A DNA stretch of 35,989 nucleotides, from contig JAHQVI010000093.1 in NCBI GenBank assembly GCA_019634405.1, forward strand, positions 1 to 35,989, in the 5' to 3' direction. Position 1 is the stretch's first letter; every line of letters begins with the position of its first letter. The stretch comes from Hyphomicrobiales bacterium. GTDB taxonomy: Bacteria; Pseudomonadota; Alphaproteobacteria; Rhizobiales; Rhodomicrobiaceae. Positions 9,547 through 18,411 of the stretch are shown here, piece after piece. The notes below the pieces were generated by a model. The model was not told the DNA's origin and ran no database searches. It saw only the letters and a list, made by a program, of their open reading frames with translations. The position numbers were made by a program, and so were the translations under genes.

Positions 9547-12170
9547 GGGCGAACCTCAAGCGGATGCAAGGCGCCGGCGCGAACCAGACCGATGCTTTCA
9601 TCCGGGATAACAAGTTCGAAGCGCTGCGGCGGCGTGCCCGCAAGCTCGATCAGCCATTGGCCCGGAGCAAGCCCTTGCGCTGCGAAGCGGCCGGCCCGGT
9701 TCGTGAACAGCTCGATCACCTTGCCCGGATTGGCGGCCTCCGTGGCCATCCCGGGCAGCAGTGCGATCGGTTCCCCCCGATTATCCACCAGCGTACCAAT
9801 CGCCGTGACGGTATAGGCGGAGCCGACATTAAGTGCATAGCCTGACCGATAGCCGGGCTGAAGATCAAAATGCCCATCGCCCAGATTGTAGCCTGCTGGC
9901 AAATCCGCGACGTCAAAATTGACTCGGTTCAGCGAATACGGCGAAATCGAAGGGATCAGTGCGGGCCCGAGCCGATCCGCCACAGCGGTTTCCGCCCGGC
10001 CAATCGTGATGTCATGACCGGACAGGCCGGAATGGGGCGCTACAATCGCAAATCCATCCGCAACCGGACGGCCAAGGGCAAAAACGCCATCGGCATAGGC
10101 AATGGCGGTCTCAACCCGCAAAGACGTACGCTGATCGAGCGCCTCCTCGTCAAGCCCGGCGAAACGCGTGGTCTGATAAACGCCGATCAGACCGCGATTG
10201 CCGCTATGCTGAATTAATCCGTCTACAGTGTAATTACTGAAAACCGGATCGAAATTCTCATTATCCGCCGCTTCATGGGAGATATCTCCTCTGACATACC
10301 AGCTATCACCGCCGCGGCCATAGCGCCTTGTATAGCTTGCGCGCGTCCTGTGCGCGGCCGGATCGTATGAAAACCCCAGCGCGCTATCGATATCGGGACG
10401 ATAATTCATGCGGAACTGCAAGCTCAGATCATCATCATCCTCGCGATGAAGCGCTGCGCTGTAGCCCGCAGTTACACCCAGATTCACCTCCGTTCCGAAT
10501 GAGCGGCTCAATCCGGCGTCAGCATGGAAACGGTCGTCTGACGCCGCAAAGCCAAAACCATATCCGGCTGCCAGGAAAGTCGATATTTCAAAAGGGATTT
10601 CCGTATGATAGCGGGCAGACAGATCAAGCCATCTGTCGTGGTGCGAGGCCACGACCTCCCGACTTTCGGGCGCATGCAGAATGGACCCGGTATAGTCATG
10701 ACTCCGACCTCGGATCGTGAACTGGAACGCATGGTTGCGATCATATGTGTCGGTCCAGACGGGCGGCGAATAATAGGCCTCGACAGCAAGACCCCACTGC
10801 TCTTCACCGACCACGCTCGCTGCCCCCTTGAGCGCAAAAAGCCCCAGGGACGATCCGTACACAAGACCGAGCCCCGCAAGACCGTAACCGGCGCCGCCCT
10901 GCAGATGCGCTTCGGCTGTTATCGTCTCCGCTATGCCCTGACGGTAATATCCCGTTCCAAAATAGTGGTCGCCATAGTCCGGTTCCCCACGATCGTATGA
11001 GGACAAAACGCCGCCGGACACAGCCCATTCCGACAAACCCGGCTCAAGCAGAGCCCCATCATGGAAAACAGAAAAGACCAGCCGTTCCTGTGCGCCAGCA
11101 TCGTCGGATATCAACAGGACAATTTCATTCAGACCGCTGCGTATCGGCAGATCGGAGAGACTGTAATCGCCGGGATCGAGTTTCAGGCGGCGTTCGATCA
11201 CACCGTTAATTTCGACATCGACATTGGAAGGGCGTTTGATACGGAAGCTACGACGGCTGGTTGGGCGAATGTTGCGGCCAGGCTGAAGCATACGGTAGGA
11301 TCGCTCGACGGAGACCCCAAGCAGGTCGGGCGTGCTTTGCATTGCCGCCCCGGCCGGGTAGATATCGCCGGCGCTGACACGAATGGCCTCCGCCTGAAAA
11401 TCGCGTATCAACCTTGTACCGCGACGCTTGAACCCATTGCCTGAGCGATGAAAAATTGAGACGTCGTCCGGCTCGTAAGTCGCTTCGGCCTCAACCACAA
11501 TTCCCCGCCAGCTCGCCGCACCTTCCAGATTGAGCCGCGGGATCGTCATCCCTTCCTGTCCTGCGGGCGACTTGCCGACATATTCGGCCACGCCACGGAT
11601 ATTGAGGAATGCCGCCAGCTTTGCTGGTTCGGCTACATTCGAACTATCCGGCACAGCCTTGCGTGCCTGCACGCTGATATTTCCTTCAACCTTCTGGTCC
11701 AGCGTCGGAGCAAAAGTGATGTTGACCGCGGCAGGGTCGAAGCGGAAATCGAAACCGGCGTCACGCAGTTTGGTGAGCGTGACATAGTCCTGCCCCTGGC
11801 TGACTGCGTGCAATTCCCGAAGCGTATCAGGGCGCACCAGTTCCCTAATGGCGCCGCCGAGATCTCCAATCGGGACTTCGACAGTCTGATGCGGAGTGAG
11901 CCGCACAGACAGATCGCCCAGATAATAATCCCGGTAGCCCAGGGGAACGATCATTTCGATTGTTCGTCCAATGCGATTGATTGGCTGGATATCCGGTTGA
12001 GGCGCCATGGCAGGCGGAAGATAGGATGCCGGTCCGGATGAAGGCGCTTGCGTGTGTCCCGGAGACGCGCAGAGAGCGGTCGCTACAGCGATGAGGGGAA
12101 GGGTGCGGCGAGCGCAGAAGCAGATGCTGACACGGCGACGCCAGCCTTTGAGGAAATCCACGCGCAACAT
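9543..12170 (-). CDS. Outer-membrane fimbrial usher
   Basis: The 875-residue protein has the plan of a chaperone-usher outer-membrane usher: a basic signal peptide with an LPLIAVATALCA core and cleavage near GHTQA; an N-terminal periplasmic domain; the conserved stretch PDLLGVSVERSYRMLQPGRN followed by RSFRIKRPSNVDVEING and LKLDPGDYSLSDLPIRSG (the usher plug and early-barrel region); a long beta-barrel rich in alternating aromatic and Gly residues; and a C-terminal part with GEPIALLPGMAT and GLAPGQWLIEL typical of the usher C-terminal domains. It would export chaperone-bound subunits across the outer membrane. The start is not certain: 174 bases separate it from the chaperone stop and the ribosome site is weak. 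The clade looks like the archaic or sigma type common in Alphaproteobacteria. Confidence 0.88.
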   Translation of the reverse strand: MLRVDFLKGWRRRVSICFCARRTLPLIAVATALCASPGHTQAPSSGPASYLPPAMAPQPDIQPINRIGRTIEMIVPLGYRDYYLGDLSVRLTPHQTVEVPIGDLGGAIRELVRPDTLRELHAVSQGQDYVTLTKLRDAGFDFRFDPAAVNITFAPTLDQKVEGNISVQARKAVPDSSNVAEPAKLAAFLNIRGVAEYVGKSPAGQEGMTIPRLNLEGAASWRGIVVEAEATYEPDDVSIFHRSGNGFKRRGTRLIRDFQAEAIRVSAGDIYPAGAAMQSTPDLLGVSVERSYRMLQPGRNIRPTSRRSFRIKRPSNVDVEINGVIERRLKLDPGDYSLSDLPIRSGLNEIVLLISDDAGAQERLVFSVFHDGALLEPGLSEWAVSGGVLSSYDRGEPDYGDHYFGTGYYRQGIAETITAEAHLQGGAGYGLAGLGLVYGSSLGLFALKGAASVVGEEQWGLAVEAYYSPPVWTDTYDRNHAFQFTIRGRSHDYTGSILHAPESREVVASHHDRWLDLSARYHTEIPFEISTFLAAGYGFGFAASDDRFHADAGLSRSFGTEVNLGVTAGYSAALHREDDDDLSLQFRMNYRPDIDSALGFSYDPAAHRTRASYTRRYGRGGDSWYVRGDISHEAADNENFDPVFSNYTVDGLIQHSGNRGLIGVYQTTRFAGLDEEALDQRTSLRVETAIAYADGVFALGRPVADGFAIVAPHSGLSGHDITIGRAETAVADRLGPALIPSISPYSLNRVNFDVADLPAGYNLGDGHFDLQPGYRSGYALNVGSAYTVTAIGTLVDNRGEPIALLPGMATEAANPGKVIELFTNRAGRFAAQGLAPGQWLIELAGTPPQRFELVIPDESIGLVRAGALHPLEVRP

Positions 12171-12344
12171 ACGGCAAACACTTTCCTGTTTCGCAACACA
12201 ATTGCTGTGTGCGATATACTCCGTCCCAGGATCTTTTTCTTTGAGGTCATGCGGCCGCCAAGCGAAGGCGTCAGCAGAGCCGCAACAGCTCTCACGCCAC
12301 CGCTTTCAGCGCCATCGGATCAAACTGACTTGGCGATCATTGCC

Positions 12345-13079
12345 CTAATTCTCCGGTGCGTAATCTAAGCTTGCCGTGATATTGGAAACATCCGGCGGGA
12401 GATCGATCGGGAGTATGAACCGCCGCTCCTTCCCCGGCTGCACGATGCCGAGCCCGATCTTCTGTTCCATCTCATGGGCGCTGAGTATTTGCGACCAGTT
12501 TCCCGAAGCCAGACGCAATGCGGCGTAACGCATATAGGCATGTTTGTTACCCGCATTCTTCACATTCAATTCGACCAGATCAGCACCGCTGTCACTTTTG
12601 GCCGACTTTACTCTCGTCACGCTGATATCCGCTTGCGACTGAAGCGGAGAGACGCTGACGACAACCCCAAAGCTGAGGGTGATCTGAATGCCCGAACTGC
12701 CTTCAGGTTTCTTTACGGGAACCTGGGAAACGGAAATACGGTAATTACGGCTTCTGTCGATGTCCGGATCGCCGATCCACTGAACACGGAATGTCTGTGC
12801 ACCACCTGCTGGAATACTGGCCAGCGGAGGGAAGATCAAAAAATCATCTTCAGCGGGTGTGTATTTTGCATCACCATCCGGCTCCAACTCCATATGCGCA
12901 ACCGTGATTTCAACGGGCATGGAAGACGTCGTTATATTCGAGACGTTGAAAGCGGCATTGACCTTCGTTCCAGCGCTTGTGACATCAAGAACCATTGGTT
13001 CAACCGACATCGCCCCGACGCTAACAGCAGAAAGCGAGAGCAGGGCGATCGCGACGGAAAAAATACGCTTAAACTGCAT
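12345..13079 (-). CDS. Periplasmic pilus chaperone (PapD-like)
   Basis: From ATG 13079 the product is 244 residues. The ribosome site GGAGG lies nine bases upstream; an in-frame start at 13121 would put 14 unlikely residues before the signal peptide. The signal peptide is MQFKRIFSVAIALLSLSAVSVGA. The first immunoglobulin-like domain shows SVEPMVLDV, the conserved IPAGGAQTFRVQWIG and NYRISVSQVPV, which match the PapD G-strand/F-strand region. The second domain ends with FILPIDLPPD. It would fold and cap pilus subunits in the periplasm and hand them to the adjacent usher. It sits between the two pilin-like genes and the usher gene, as expected. Confidence 0.92.
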   Translation of the reverse strand: MQFKRIFSVAIALLSLSAVSVGAMSVEPMVLDVTSAGTKVNAAFNVSNITTSSMPVEITVAHMELEPDGDAKYTPAEDDFLIFPPLASIPAGGAQTFRVQWIGDPDIDRSRNYRISVSQVPVKKPEGSSGIQITLSFGVVVSVSPLQSQADISVTRVKSAKSDSGADLVELNVKNAGNKHAYMRYAALRLASGNWSQILSAHEMEQKIGLGIVQPGKERRFILPIDLPPDVSNITASLDYAPEN

Positions 13080-13136
13080 ACAAAAAGTCCTCCGGAAATT
13101 TCCTCCACGCTCTTCGGGCATGGAGGTTCTGTTTGG

Positions 13137-13670
13137 CTAAACCGGATCGATGCTGATCTTGAGAGAACCCGAATAGCTTCCGGCCGGGAGGTCTGTGCTC
13201 TCTTGCGTTGTAATGCTGACGCCCAGCGTTGTCGTCGAACGATTTATGATTGTGGTCTTTTCGCCGGTCCCACCCGCGGGCGCGACATATTCATTCGACT
13301 TTTCTATTTTCAACCCATTATCAACGACATAGGCTGAGTATGCAATTTCACTACTGCCGTTTGTAATCCATCCATCCGGATCCAAAGTCACCTTTATCTG
13401 GTTGCCTGTACAACTGATGTCGCCGATCGTCAGTTCACCTGAGGTTGAATTTGCAGTCGTGCCGGTAACGCTTACTCTGAATGTCGAACTCCCTTGAGTG
13501 ACGTCGCTAAATGAGCCGGAAACGATTGCTGGCGCACCGCTAAGACTACAGAGTATTGGAATCGACGCTGTAAGCGTAAGATTATGCTCGATCGTCGACG
13601 CACTGACGTGCCCAACTGCCGCAATTGCAGACAAGCCGGCAAGATTGACTGACATCCATTTTTTACGCAC
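13137..13670 (-). CDS. Pilin-like subunit of chaperone-usher pilus (second gene)
   Basis: The 177-residue product has a signal peptide (KWMSVNLAGLSAIAAVGHVSAS) and a Thr/Ser/Gly-rich beta-strand body. Two Cys residues (PILCSLSG and GDISCTGN) could form the subunit disulfide, and the C-terminal strand SYSGSLKISIDPV ends like other pilins. The start is GTG 13670, supported by GGAG about eight bases upstream. It lies in the same operon as the chaperone and usher, 76 bases after the first subunit gene. Which of the two subunits is the major one cannot be told from sequence; the hairpins between them suggest unequal expression. Confidence 0.75.
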   Translation of the reverse strand: MRKKWMSVNLAGLSAIAAVGHVSASTIEHNLTLTASIPILCSLSGAPAIVSGSFSDVTQGSSTFRVSVTGTTANSTSGELTIGDISCTGNQIKVTLDPDGWITNGSSEIAYSAYVVDNGLKIEKSNEYVAPAGGTGEKTTIINRSTTTLGVSITTQESTDLPAGSYSGSLKISIDPV

Positions 13671-13695
13671 AACTATTCTCCTCTAGTGTGATGAT

Positions 13696-13745
13696 GAGTT
13701 TGCTTATGCTGACAAACTCGTTTTGCGCCAAAGCCCCCTTTGGCG
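13696..13745 (-). repeat. Two hairpins between pilin genes
   Basis: Immediately after the stop of the first pilin gene, CGCCAAAG (13726-13733) and CTTTGGCG (13738-13745) form a perfect 8-bp stem with a 4-base loop. A second stem pairs GAGTTTG (13696-13702) with CAAACTC (13713-13719). On the minus-strand transcript this GC-rich hairpin followed by CAAAACG lacks a U tract, so it looks more like an RNA-stabilising or attenuating element than a full terminator. That would favour expression of the first pilin over downstream genes. Confidence 0.55.
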
Positions 13746-14339
13746 TTACTGTTTTACACTCAGTGTAATCTGAAGATTTTCTTCATAGTCTCCTGACTGA
13801 AACCATTTGCTTTTCAGCATGATCACAGCCACTTCTCCACGCTGGCCGATGGCGACAGCATCGCTGGAATCCAGGATGCATCCGTTCAGGCCGCTTCCAG
13901 CGCGTAGCCTGTCTCCGTCACATTCAGCCTGGAGAAGATCGCCATCATCTGTCGGGATCTTGATTTGGATTCGATAGGGAATGGCCGGAACTGCCCGCCC
14001 ATCTGACGCAGACGCGCGCGCAAGCTTCATCGCACCTGCGCCGCTTGACCTGACAGAGTAGATAAAAGGCGTGTTGCAGTTGATCGTGAAACCGACAGAC
14101 ACCCTGTCCTGCCGGTTGACTGCCGAGCCGCCGTCAAGAGCAAACGTATCCGCCATGCCAGCGAGACCGCATCTTGGCGTAACCCGTCCGCGTAACTTGA
14201 TCTGTACGCTGTCGCTCATGGCGACTGGAGAGGATACGGCCTTTGCGGAAGGCACTAACGCCATTGGAAGAGACAATCCCGACGCGAGGACGACCGCGAT
14301 AATTCCGATACTGCATACAACGCCAACAGAGAACGGCAT
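13746..14339 (-). CDS. Pilin-like subunit of chaperone-usher pilus (first gene)
   Basis: The 197-residue protein has a signal peptide with likely cleavage near PSAKA. The mature part has four Cys residues, in TPRCGL, TINCNTPF, QAECDG and NGCIL, suggesting two disulfides. The C-terminus (SGDYEENLQITLSVKQ) is a typical last beta-strand of a pilus subunit, and the motif RGRVTPRCGLAG resembles spore-coat-U-like subunits. It is the first gene of the leftward chaperone-usher operon, next to the divergent Tad operon. The ATG at 14339 has only a weak ribosome site. Subunit identity rests on operon context and fold-like pattern rather than a strong family signature. Confidence 0.7.
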   Translation of the reverse strand: MPFSVGVVCSIGIIAVVLASGLSLPMALVPSAKAVSSPVAMSDSVQIKLRGRVTPRCGLAGMADTFALDGGSAVNRQDRVSVGFTINCNTPFIYSVRSSGAGAMKLARASASDGRAVPAIPYRIQIKIPTDDGDLLQAECDGDRLRAGSGLNGCILDSSDAVAIGQRGEVAVIMLKSKWFQSGDYEENLQITLSVKQ

Positions 14340-14629
14340 TTGCTACTCGATACTGAAAACCAAACGGAAGCAATCCATCGTATACAGACTGCCTTATGCC
14401 ATGAAGATTGCGAAAAAAAAGCGTCACCTACAATTCGCGCAGAACCGTATAAAAGGTAAAAATACTAGAGTGTGCCATTACAACATCTACGGATTATTGC
14501 TAAGGATATAAATACAATAGCATAAATACTTATACGCCTAACCGCTTATACACTCCTTAAGATTTCATTCACTGTTTTCATCGCAATCAAAAACAATGAT
14601 AATTTTTGTCAATTTTTCTGGATTGCATC
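14340..14629. other. Divergent AT-rich region between two pilus operons
   Basis: These 290 bases separate the leftward chaperone-usher operon from the rightward Tad operon. They are strongly AT-rich compared with the flanking genes and must hold both promoters. I saw no flp-type pilin gene here, where one often lies, and no TTAA-N7-TTAA CtrA site. No reading frame looked real. Confidence 0.55.
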
Positions 14630-15421
14630 ATGCATCTGCCCCGTAGTCTTACATTCGCAATAGCAACGATCGCCGCCGTCAGTTCGGCCATCGTCATGCG
14701 CGAGGCGACCGTCCCCGTACCGCAGCAAGCCGTCAAAGCGGAAAGGACCCTGATTGAAGTGCTGGTCGCAACGCGCGCAATTTCTGCCGGCGAGCGCGTA
14801 TTGGCGGCGGATCTTGGCTGGCGGAATTGGCCCGAAGACGCCGTCCCGGCAGGCGCAAATATTCGCAATGGTGGGGGACAGCTTGCTGATTTCGCCAGGA
14901 CGTTCGCCCGTTACCCCATCATGGCGGGAGAGCCTGTGGCCGAAACCAAGCTCGTCCGTCCCGGTCATGGAAGCCATGTGGCGGCGCTCATCGCATCGGG
15001 CAAACGGGCTGTTGCCGTCCCCATTCGAGAAGAAAGCGCCGTAGGCGGACTGGTTAAGCCAAATGACCGCGTTGACGTTTTGTGGGGCAACCATTCGATC
15101 CGTACAGCCGAACATGCGGAGTTTCCGGTGCAAACGCTGCTTCGCGGCGTCAAAGTTCTTGCAATCGGAGGCTCTGTCAACGCCGATACTGCCCAGTCCG
15201 GCAATAAAACCGCGACGCTTGAGTTAACCCAGGAACAAGCCCGCATCGTCGCAGGCGCGCGCATCAGCGGAGAGATATCGCTAGCGCTTATTCCGCTAGC
15301 AGATGAAATTGCGATCGCTTCTGCGTCCGAAACCGCCGCCATTGGCACCGCCGGCGCTACCCCCAAACTCCTCAAATTCGGACGCCGCTCAGCTCAGCCG
15401 ACTGCAAGGAGCCTGCGATGA
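14630..15421 (+). CDS. cpaB: Flp pilus assembly protein CpaB/RcpC
   Basis: CpaB is a periplasmic, inner-membrane-anchored Tad-pilus assembly factor thought to assist the secretin. From ATG 14630 the product is 263 residues: an N-terminal hydrophobic anchor (LTFAIATIAAVSSAIVM), the SAF domain (VLVATRAISAGERVLAADLGWRNWPE), the block GKRAVAVPIREESAVGGLVKPNDRVDVLW typical of RcpC/CpaB, and LELTQEQARIVAGARISGEISLAL. GGA seven bases upstream is a modest ribosome site; an upstream TTG at 14606 is less likely. The stop overlaps the cpaC start by four bases (ATGA). It is the first gene of the operon, with no flp or peptidase gene ahead of it. Confidence 0.92.
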   Translation: MHLPRSLTFAIATIAAVSSAIVMREATVPVPQQAVKAERTLIEVLVATRAISAGERVLAADLGWRNWPEDAVPAGANIRNGGGQLADFARTFARYPIMAGEPVAETKLVRPGHGSHVAALIASGKRAVAVPIREESAVGGLVKPNDRVDVLWGNHSIRTAEHAEFPVQTLLRGVKVLAIGGSVNADTAQSGNKTATLELTQEQARIVAGARISGEISLALIPLADEIAIASASETAAIGTAGATPKLLKFGRRSAQPTARSLR

Positions 15422-16779
15422 CATCTCAAAGCATCCCCCAGTTTTCCCTGATCATCACAATGATTATGACGCTCGCATCGCCGTCCCAAGAGGCGTTCGC
15501 CATGGAGGATCGGGGTCATCCGTCAGCGGAACAGATTGTAACGGTCGCTCTGAACAAATCAAACCTTGTGGATCTGCCCGGAGATATTGGCGAAATCGTT
15601 ATATCTGACCCCTCCATTGTCAACGCGGTCATAAGAAACAGGCGCAGTGTTCACCTGCTTGGCCAGAAAATCGGTCAAGCCACGGCCAGTTTCATCGGGC
15701 AGGACGGATCGCCGGTCTTGACGCTGCATATTATCGTCGAACGTGATCTGACTCCTCTTTCGGCGCTCATCAGGCGAATGATCCCGACCGCCAAAGTGAA
15801 GCTGGAAGCCATCAACGACAATATCGTCGTATCAGGCAGCGTGACCACCCCGCTGGACGCCGCGCGCATCACCGATATTGCCGGACGCTTCGTGGCCGAT
15901 AGAGATCATGTTCTGAATTTCGTCGACGTAGAGGCTAAGCAACAGGTTCTGTTGCAGGTGCGCGTGGTGGAGATGAACCGTGCCGCAACACGCAGGCTCG
16001 GCATTGACATTGGCGGGTCATTTGGTTCGGGTGAAATTTCTATTGTCAATCTGAGCAAGGCAGCGTTTCCGCTGACGGGGGCGACCATACCGACCGCTAT
16101 GTTCGGACCTGTCGCCGAAACCTTGTCCGGCACCGGAGCCGGGCAGCTTTTCGGTCTCGGCATTGGCGGTCAAAACGCCCAGGTGGACGCCATTATCCAG
16201 GCGCTGGAGCGAAACGGCATGGCGCGCATCCTGGCGGAACCGAACCTGACCTCCGTTTCCGGCGAGAAGGCGCGATTTCTTGCCGGCGGAGAATACCCCG
16301 TGCCGGTCGGCAATGACGATAACGGTACGCAGATCATCTTCAAGCCATTCGGCGTCACATTGGCGTTTACCCCTCTTGTGCTGGCCGCCGGCAGGATCAG
16401 CCTGAAAATCAAAACGGAAGTCAGTGAACTGAGCAATGACGGTGCCGTGACGATAAACGACATCAGCGTTCCCGCTCTTCGCGTCCGCCGCGCAAGCAGC
16501 GTGCTGGAAATGCCAAGCGGCGGCTCGCTGGTTATGGCCGGCCTCATCTCATCGCAAACGCGGCGCAATGTCGAAGGCCTGCCAGGACTGAAAAGCCTGC
16601 CCGTCATCGGCGACCTCTTTACAAGCGAGGAATTCATCCGTTCGGAGACTGAACTGGTGGTGATCGTAACGCCCTTACTCGTAACGCATACGCAGAAGCA
16701 TCTACTGGCTGATCCAGGAGACACATTGCCGGGAACAGGCGGTCAGAGCGACCAGCTTTACGGTTTCATCCTCGAATAG
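15418..16779 (+). CDS. cpaC: Flp pilus outer-membrane secretin CpaC/RcpA
   Basis: This 453-residue protein forms the outer-membrane pore of the Tad pilus. It has an N-terminal signal segment (ending near EAFA), a pilus-formation N-domain (LVDLPGDIGEIVISDPSIVNAVI, then RSVHLLGQKIGQAT), a BON-like stretch (INDNIVVSGSVTTPLDA), and the secretin core. The core shows VLLQVRVVEMNRA, LERNGMARILAEPNLTSVSG, FLAGGEYPVPV and the terminal VEGLPGLKSLPVIGDLF and ETELVVIVTPLLV. It starts at ATG 15418, overlapping the cpaB stop, so it is coupled to cpaB. Length and domain order are normal for CpaC. Confidence 0.95.
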   Translation: MTSQSIPQFSLIITMIMTLASPSQEAFAMEDRGHPSAEQIVTVALNKSNLVDLPGDIGEIVISDPSIVNAVIRNRRSVHLLGQKIGQATASFIGQDGSPVLTLHIIVERDLTPLSALIRRMIPTAKVKLEAINDNIVVSGSVTTPLDAARITDIAGRFVADRDHVLNFVDVEAKQQVLLQVRVVEMNRAATRRLGIDIGGSFGSGEISIVNLSKAAFPLTGATIPTAMFGPVAETLSGTGAGQLFGLGIGGQNAQVDAIIQALERNGMARILAEPNLTSVSGEKARFLAGGEYPVPVGNDDNGTQIIFKPFGVTLAFTPLVLAAGRISLKIKTEVSELSNDGAVTINDISVPALRVRRASSVLEMPSGGSLVMAGLISSQTRRNVEGLPGLKSLPVIGDLFTSEEFIRSETELVVIVTPLLVTHTQKHLLADPGDTLPGTGGQSDQLYGFILE

Positions 16780-16788
16780 GAGCGACCA

Positions 16789-17124
16789 GTGCGAACACAT
16801 AACCTGATAGCCCTGATTTCTTCCGTTTGCGCGTTATCAGCCTGCACTGATGGTTTCGCCCCTGACGCTGACGGGATCACATGCATCCGCGTTGACCGGG
16901 CGATCACGGAATGGCGCGCAGGCTGCGCATCCCGGCATAATCTGGCGATGACCGCCGACGCGAGCGATGATCTGATCTTGCCGCGCCCTGAAACACCACA
17001 AAACATGATGCGGCAAAAGGTATTGGAAAGCATCAGTCACTCCTCGGGCTCCGGCCGTCAAACCCCTCCCCGCCGACGAGCGGCTCATCCGCCTGCACGG
17101 AAAACCACGGAAAAAGCGCAATGA
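16789..17124 (+). CDS. cpaD: Short CpaD-like pilus lipoprotein
   Basis: The product is only 111 residues, about half of a usual CpaD. It has a lipoprotein signal peptide with lipobox ALSAC (lipidated Cys at residue 19) and keeps the CpaD signature GCASRHNLAMTADASDDLILPR (about 45-66; compare GCA...NLA.M...P.DL..PR in the family). The N-terminal domain normally ahead of this signature is almost wholly missing, and a basic Pro/Arg-rich tail follows. The GTG start at 16789 has TAGGAG, overlapping the cpaC stop, as ribosome site. The stop overlaps the cpaE start (ATGA). Position between cpaC and cpaE plus the signature make CpaD the best call. There is no sign of a frameshift, so it may be a natural minimal form. 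Confidence 0.8.
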   Translation: MRTHNLIALISSVCALSACTDGFAPDADGITCIRVDRAITEWRAGCASRHNLAMTADASDDLILPRPETPQNMMRQKVLESISHSSGSGRQTPPRRRAAHPPARKTTEKAQ

Positions 17125-18404
17125 TAGTGACGGAGGAAATGGATGTTTCCGATGACGAACCGATAAGACCGGCTCCCATCGCAACCGCGCTTGCTTCCCC
17201 CAGGATCCACATGTTCTGCGAAGCGGGCAGCGGCGTTGCAAAGACTGCGGACATTCTGCATAGCAGCCATCTTGAGCTCGGATCCGCCGAGATCCATGCA
17301 GGCGGATTTTCTGCGGCGATCGCAGCTTATGAACGCAAACCAAGCCCTGACCTGCTCATTGTCGAGACGCATTCATCGCCCCAACAGGTTTTCTCCGCAC
17401 TCGAAACGCTTGCGCCGCTGTGCCAGGAACACAGCCGGTTGATCATCATTGGACAGATCAATGACGTGAATTTCTATCGGGCTCTTCTCCGCTGCGATGT
17501 CAGCGACTACCTTGTCGCCCCGCTTGCCCCCGGTCAACTCGCATCCTCCATCCGCTCGGTTCTGAACCCGGTCGGCGAACCGGCAACGAGCAACATGATT
17601 GCTGTCATCGGCGCGAAAGGCGGATGCGGGGCCAGTACCATCTGCCATAATCTCGGATGGACACTCGCCGAAACCCAGCAGACCGATACCGTCATTACGG
17701 ACTGCAACCCGCCATTCGGCACGTTGGGCCTCAATTTCAATCAGGACGCCGGACACGGCCTTGCGGGCGCGCTTGCCGCCGGCGAGAAACTTGATGCGGC
17801 CATGATGGAGACACTTCTTGCACGATGCTCCGATCACCTGTCGCTGTTGATAGCCGATGGTCTGCTAACGGACAGCTCCCATATTTCTCCAGCCAGCGCG
17901 ACCCATATCGCCATGCTGTTGCGGCAGACCGCGCGCATAGCGCTTTTCGATATTCCCTGCGCATGGAACGGCGGTGCACGCACGCTGATCGAACAGGCCG
18001 ATGACTGTATTGTCGTTGCGGAACCGGATCTCGTAAACCTGCGCAATGCAAGAAATCTTTTCGCGGCAATCCGCGCCGATCGTGACGATGGGAGATCTCC
18101 GCTTCTCGTCCTCAACAAGGCGGGCATGCCACGCCGTCCCGAAATTTCTGCCAAGGACTTTGCCGATGCGCTTGATGTCTTGCCGTCTGTTGTCGTGGAT
18201 TTCGATGCCCGGCTGTTTGGCATGGCCGCCAATAACGGGCTGATGGTCGAGGAGGTATCGCCCCGCTCGCCCGCAGCCAAATCCATGCAGCGCTTAGCGG
18301 GAAAGCTCGCCTGCCAACGCTTGCCAAAGCCAACCAATCTGTCGGGCAGAAATCCTGTCAAGGCTCTGATCGATAGCATCAATCGCCAGTTTGCGGCAAA
18401 GTAA
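17121..18404 (+). CDS. cpaE: Flp pilus assembly ATPase CpaE/TadZ (MinD-like)
   Basis: CpaE/TadZ proteins place the Tad pilus in the cell. The 427-residue protein has an N-terminal receiver-like domain (HMFCEAGSGVAKTADILH to about residue 150, with VSDYLVAPLAPGQL) and a MinD/ParA-type ATPase domain starting with the deviant Walker A motif GAKGGCGAST (K166). VITDCNPPFGTLGLNFNQD and FDIPCAWNGGARTLIEQAD follow, as in the family. The ATG at 17121 overlaps the stop of cpaD. The receiver-like domain lacks an obvious phospho-acceptor arrangement, which is usual for TadZ. cpaF follows seven bases later. Confidence 0.93.
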   Translation: MIVTEEMDVSDDEPIRPAPIATALASPRIHMFCEAGSGVAKTADILHSSHLELGSAEIHAGGFSAAIAAYERKPSPDLLIVETHSSPQQVFSALETLAPLCQEHSRLIIIGQINDVNFYRALLRCDVSDYLVAPLAPGQLASSIRSVLNPVGEPATSNMIAVIGAKGGCGASTICHNLGWTLAETQQTDTVITDCNPPFGTLGLNFNQDAGHGLAGALAAGEKLDAAMMETLLARCSDHLSLLIADGLLTDSSHISPASATHIAMLLRQTARIALFDIPCAWNGGARTLIEQADDCIVVAEPDLVNLRNARNLFAAIRADRDDGRSPLLVLNKAGMPRRPEISAKDFADALDVLPSVVVDFDARLFGMAANNGLMVEEVSPRSPAAKSMQRLAGKLACQRLPKPTNLSGRNPVKALIDSINRQFAAK

Positions 18405-18411
18405 GGCACTC

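Noticed and set aside
12083-12295. Small minus-strand open frame between chaperone and usher
   Set aside because: It overlaps the usher signal peptide in another frame and resembles nothing; the usher frame has a proper signal peptide.
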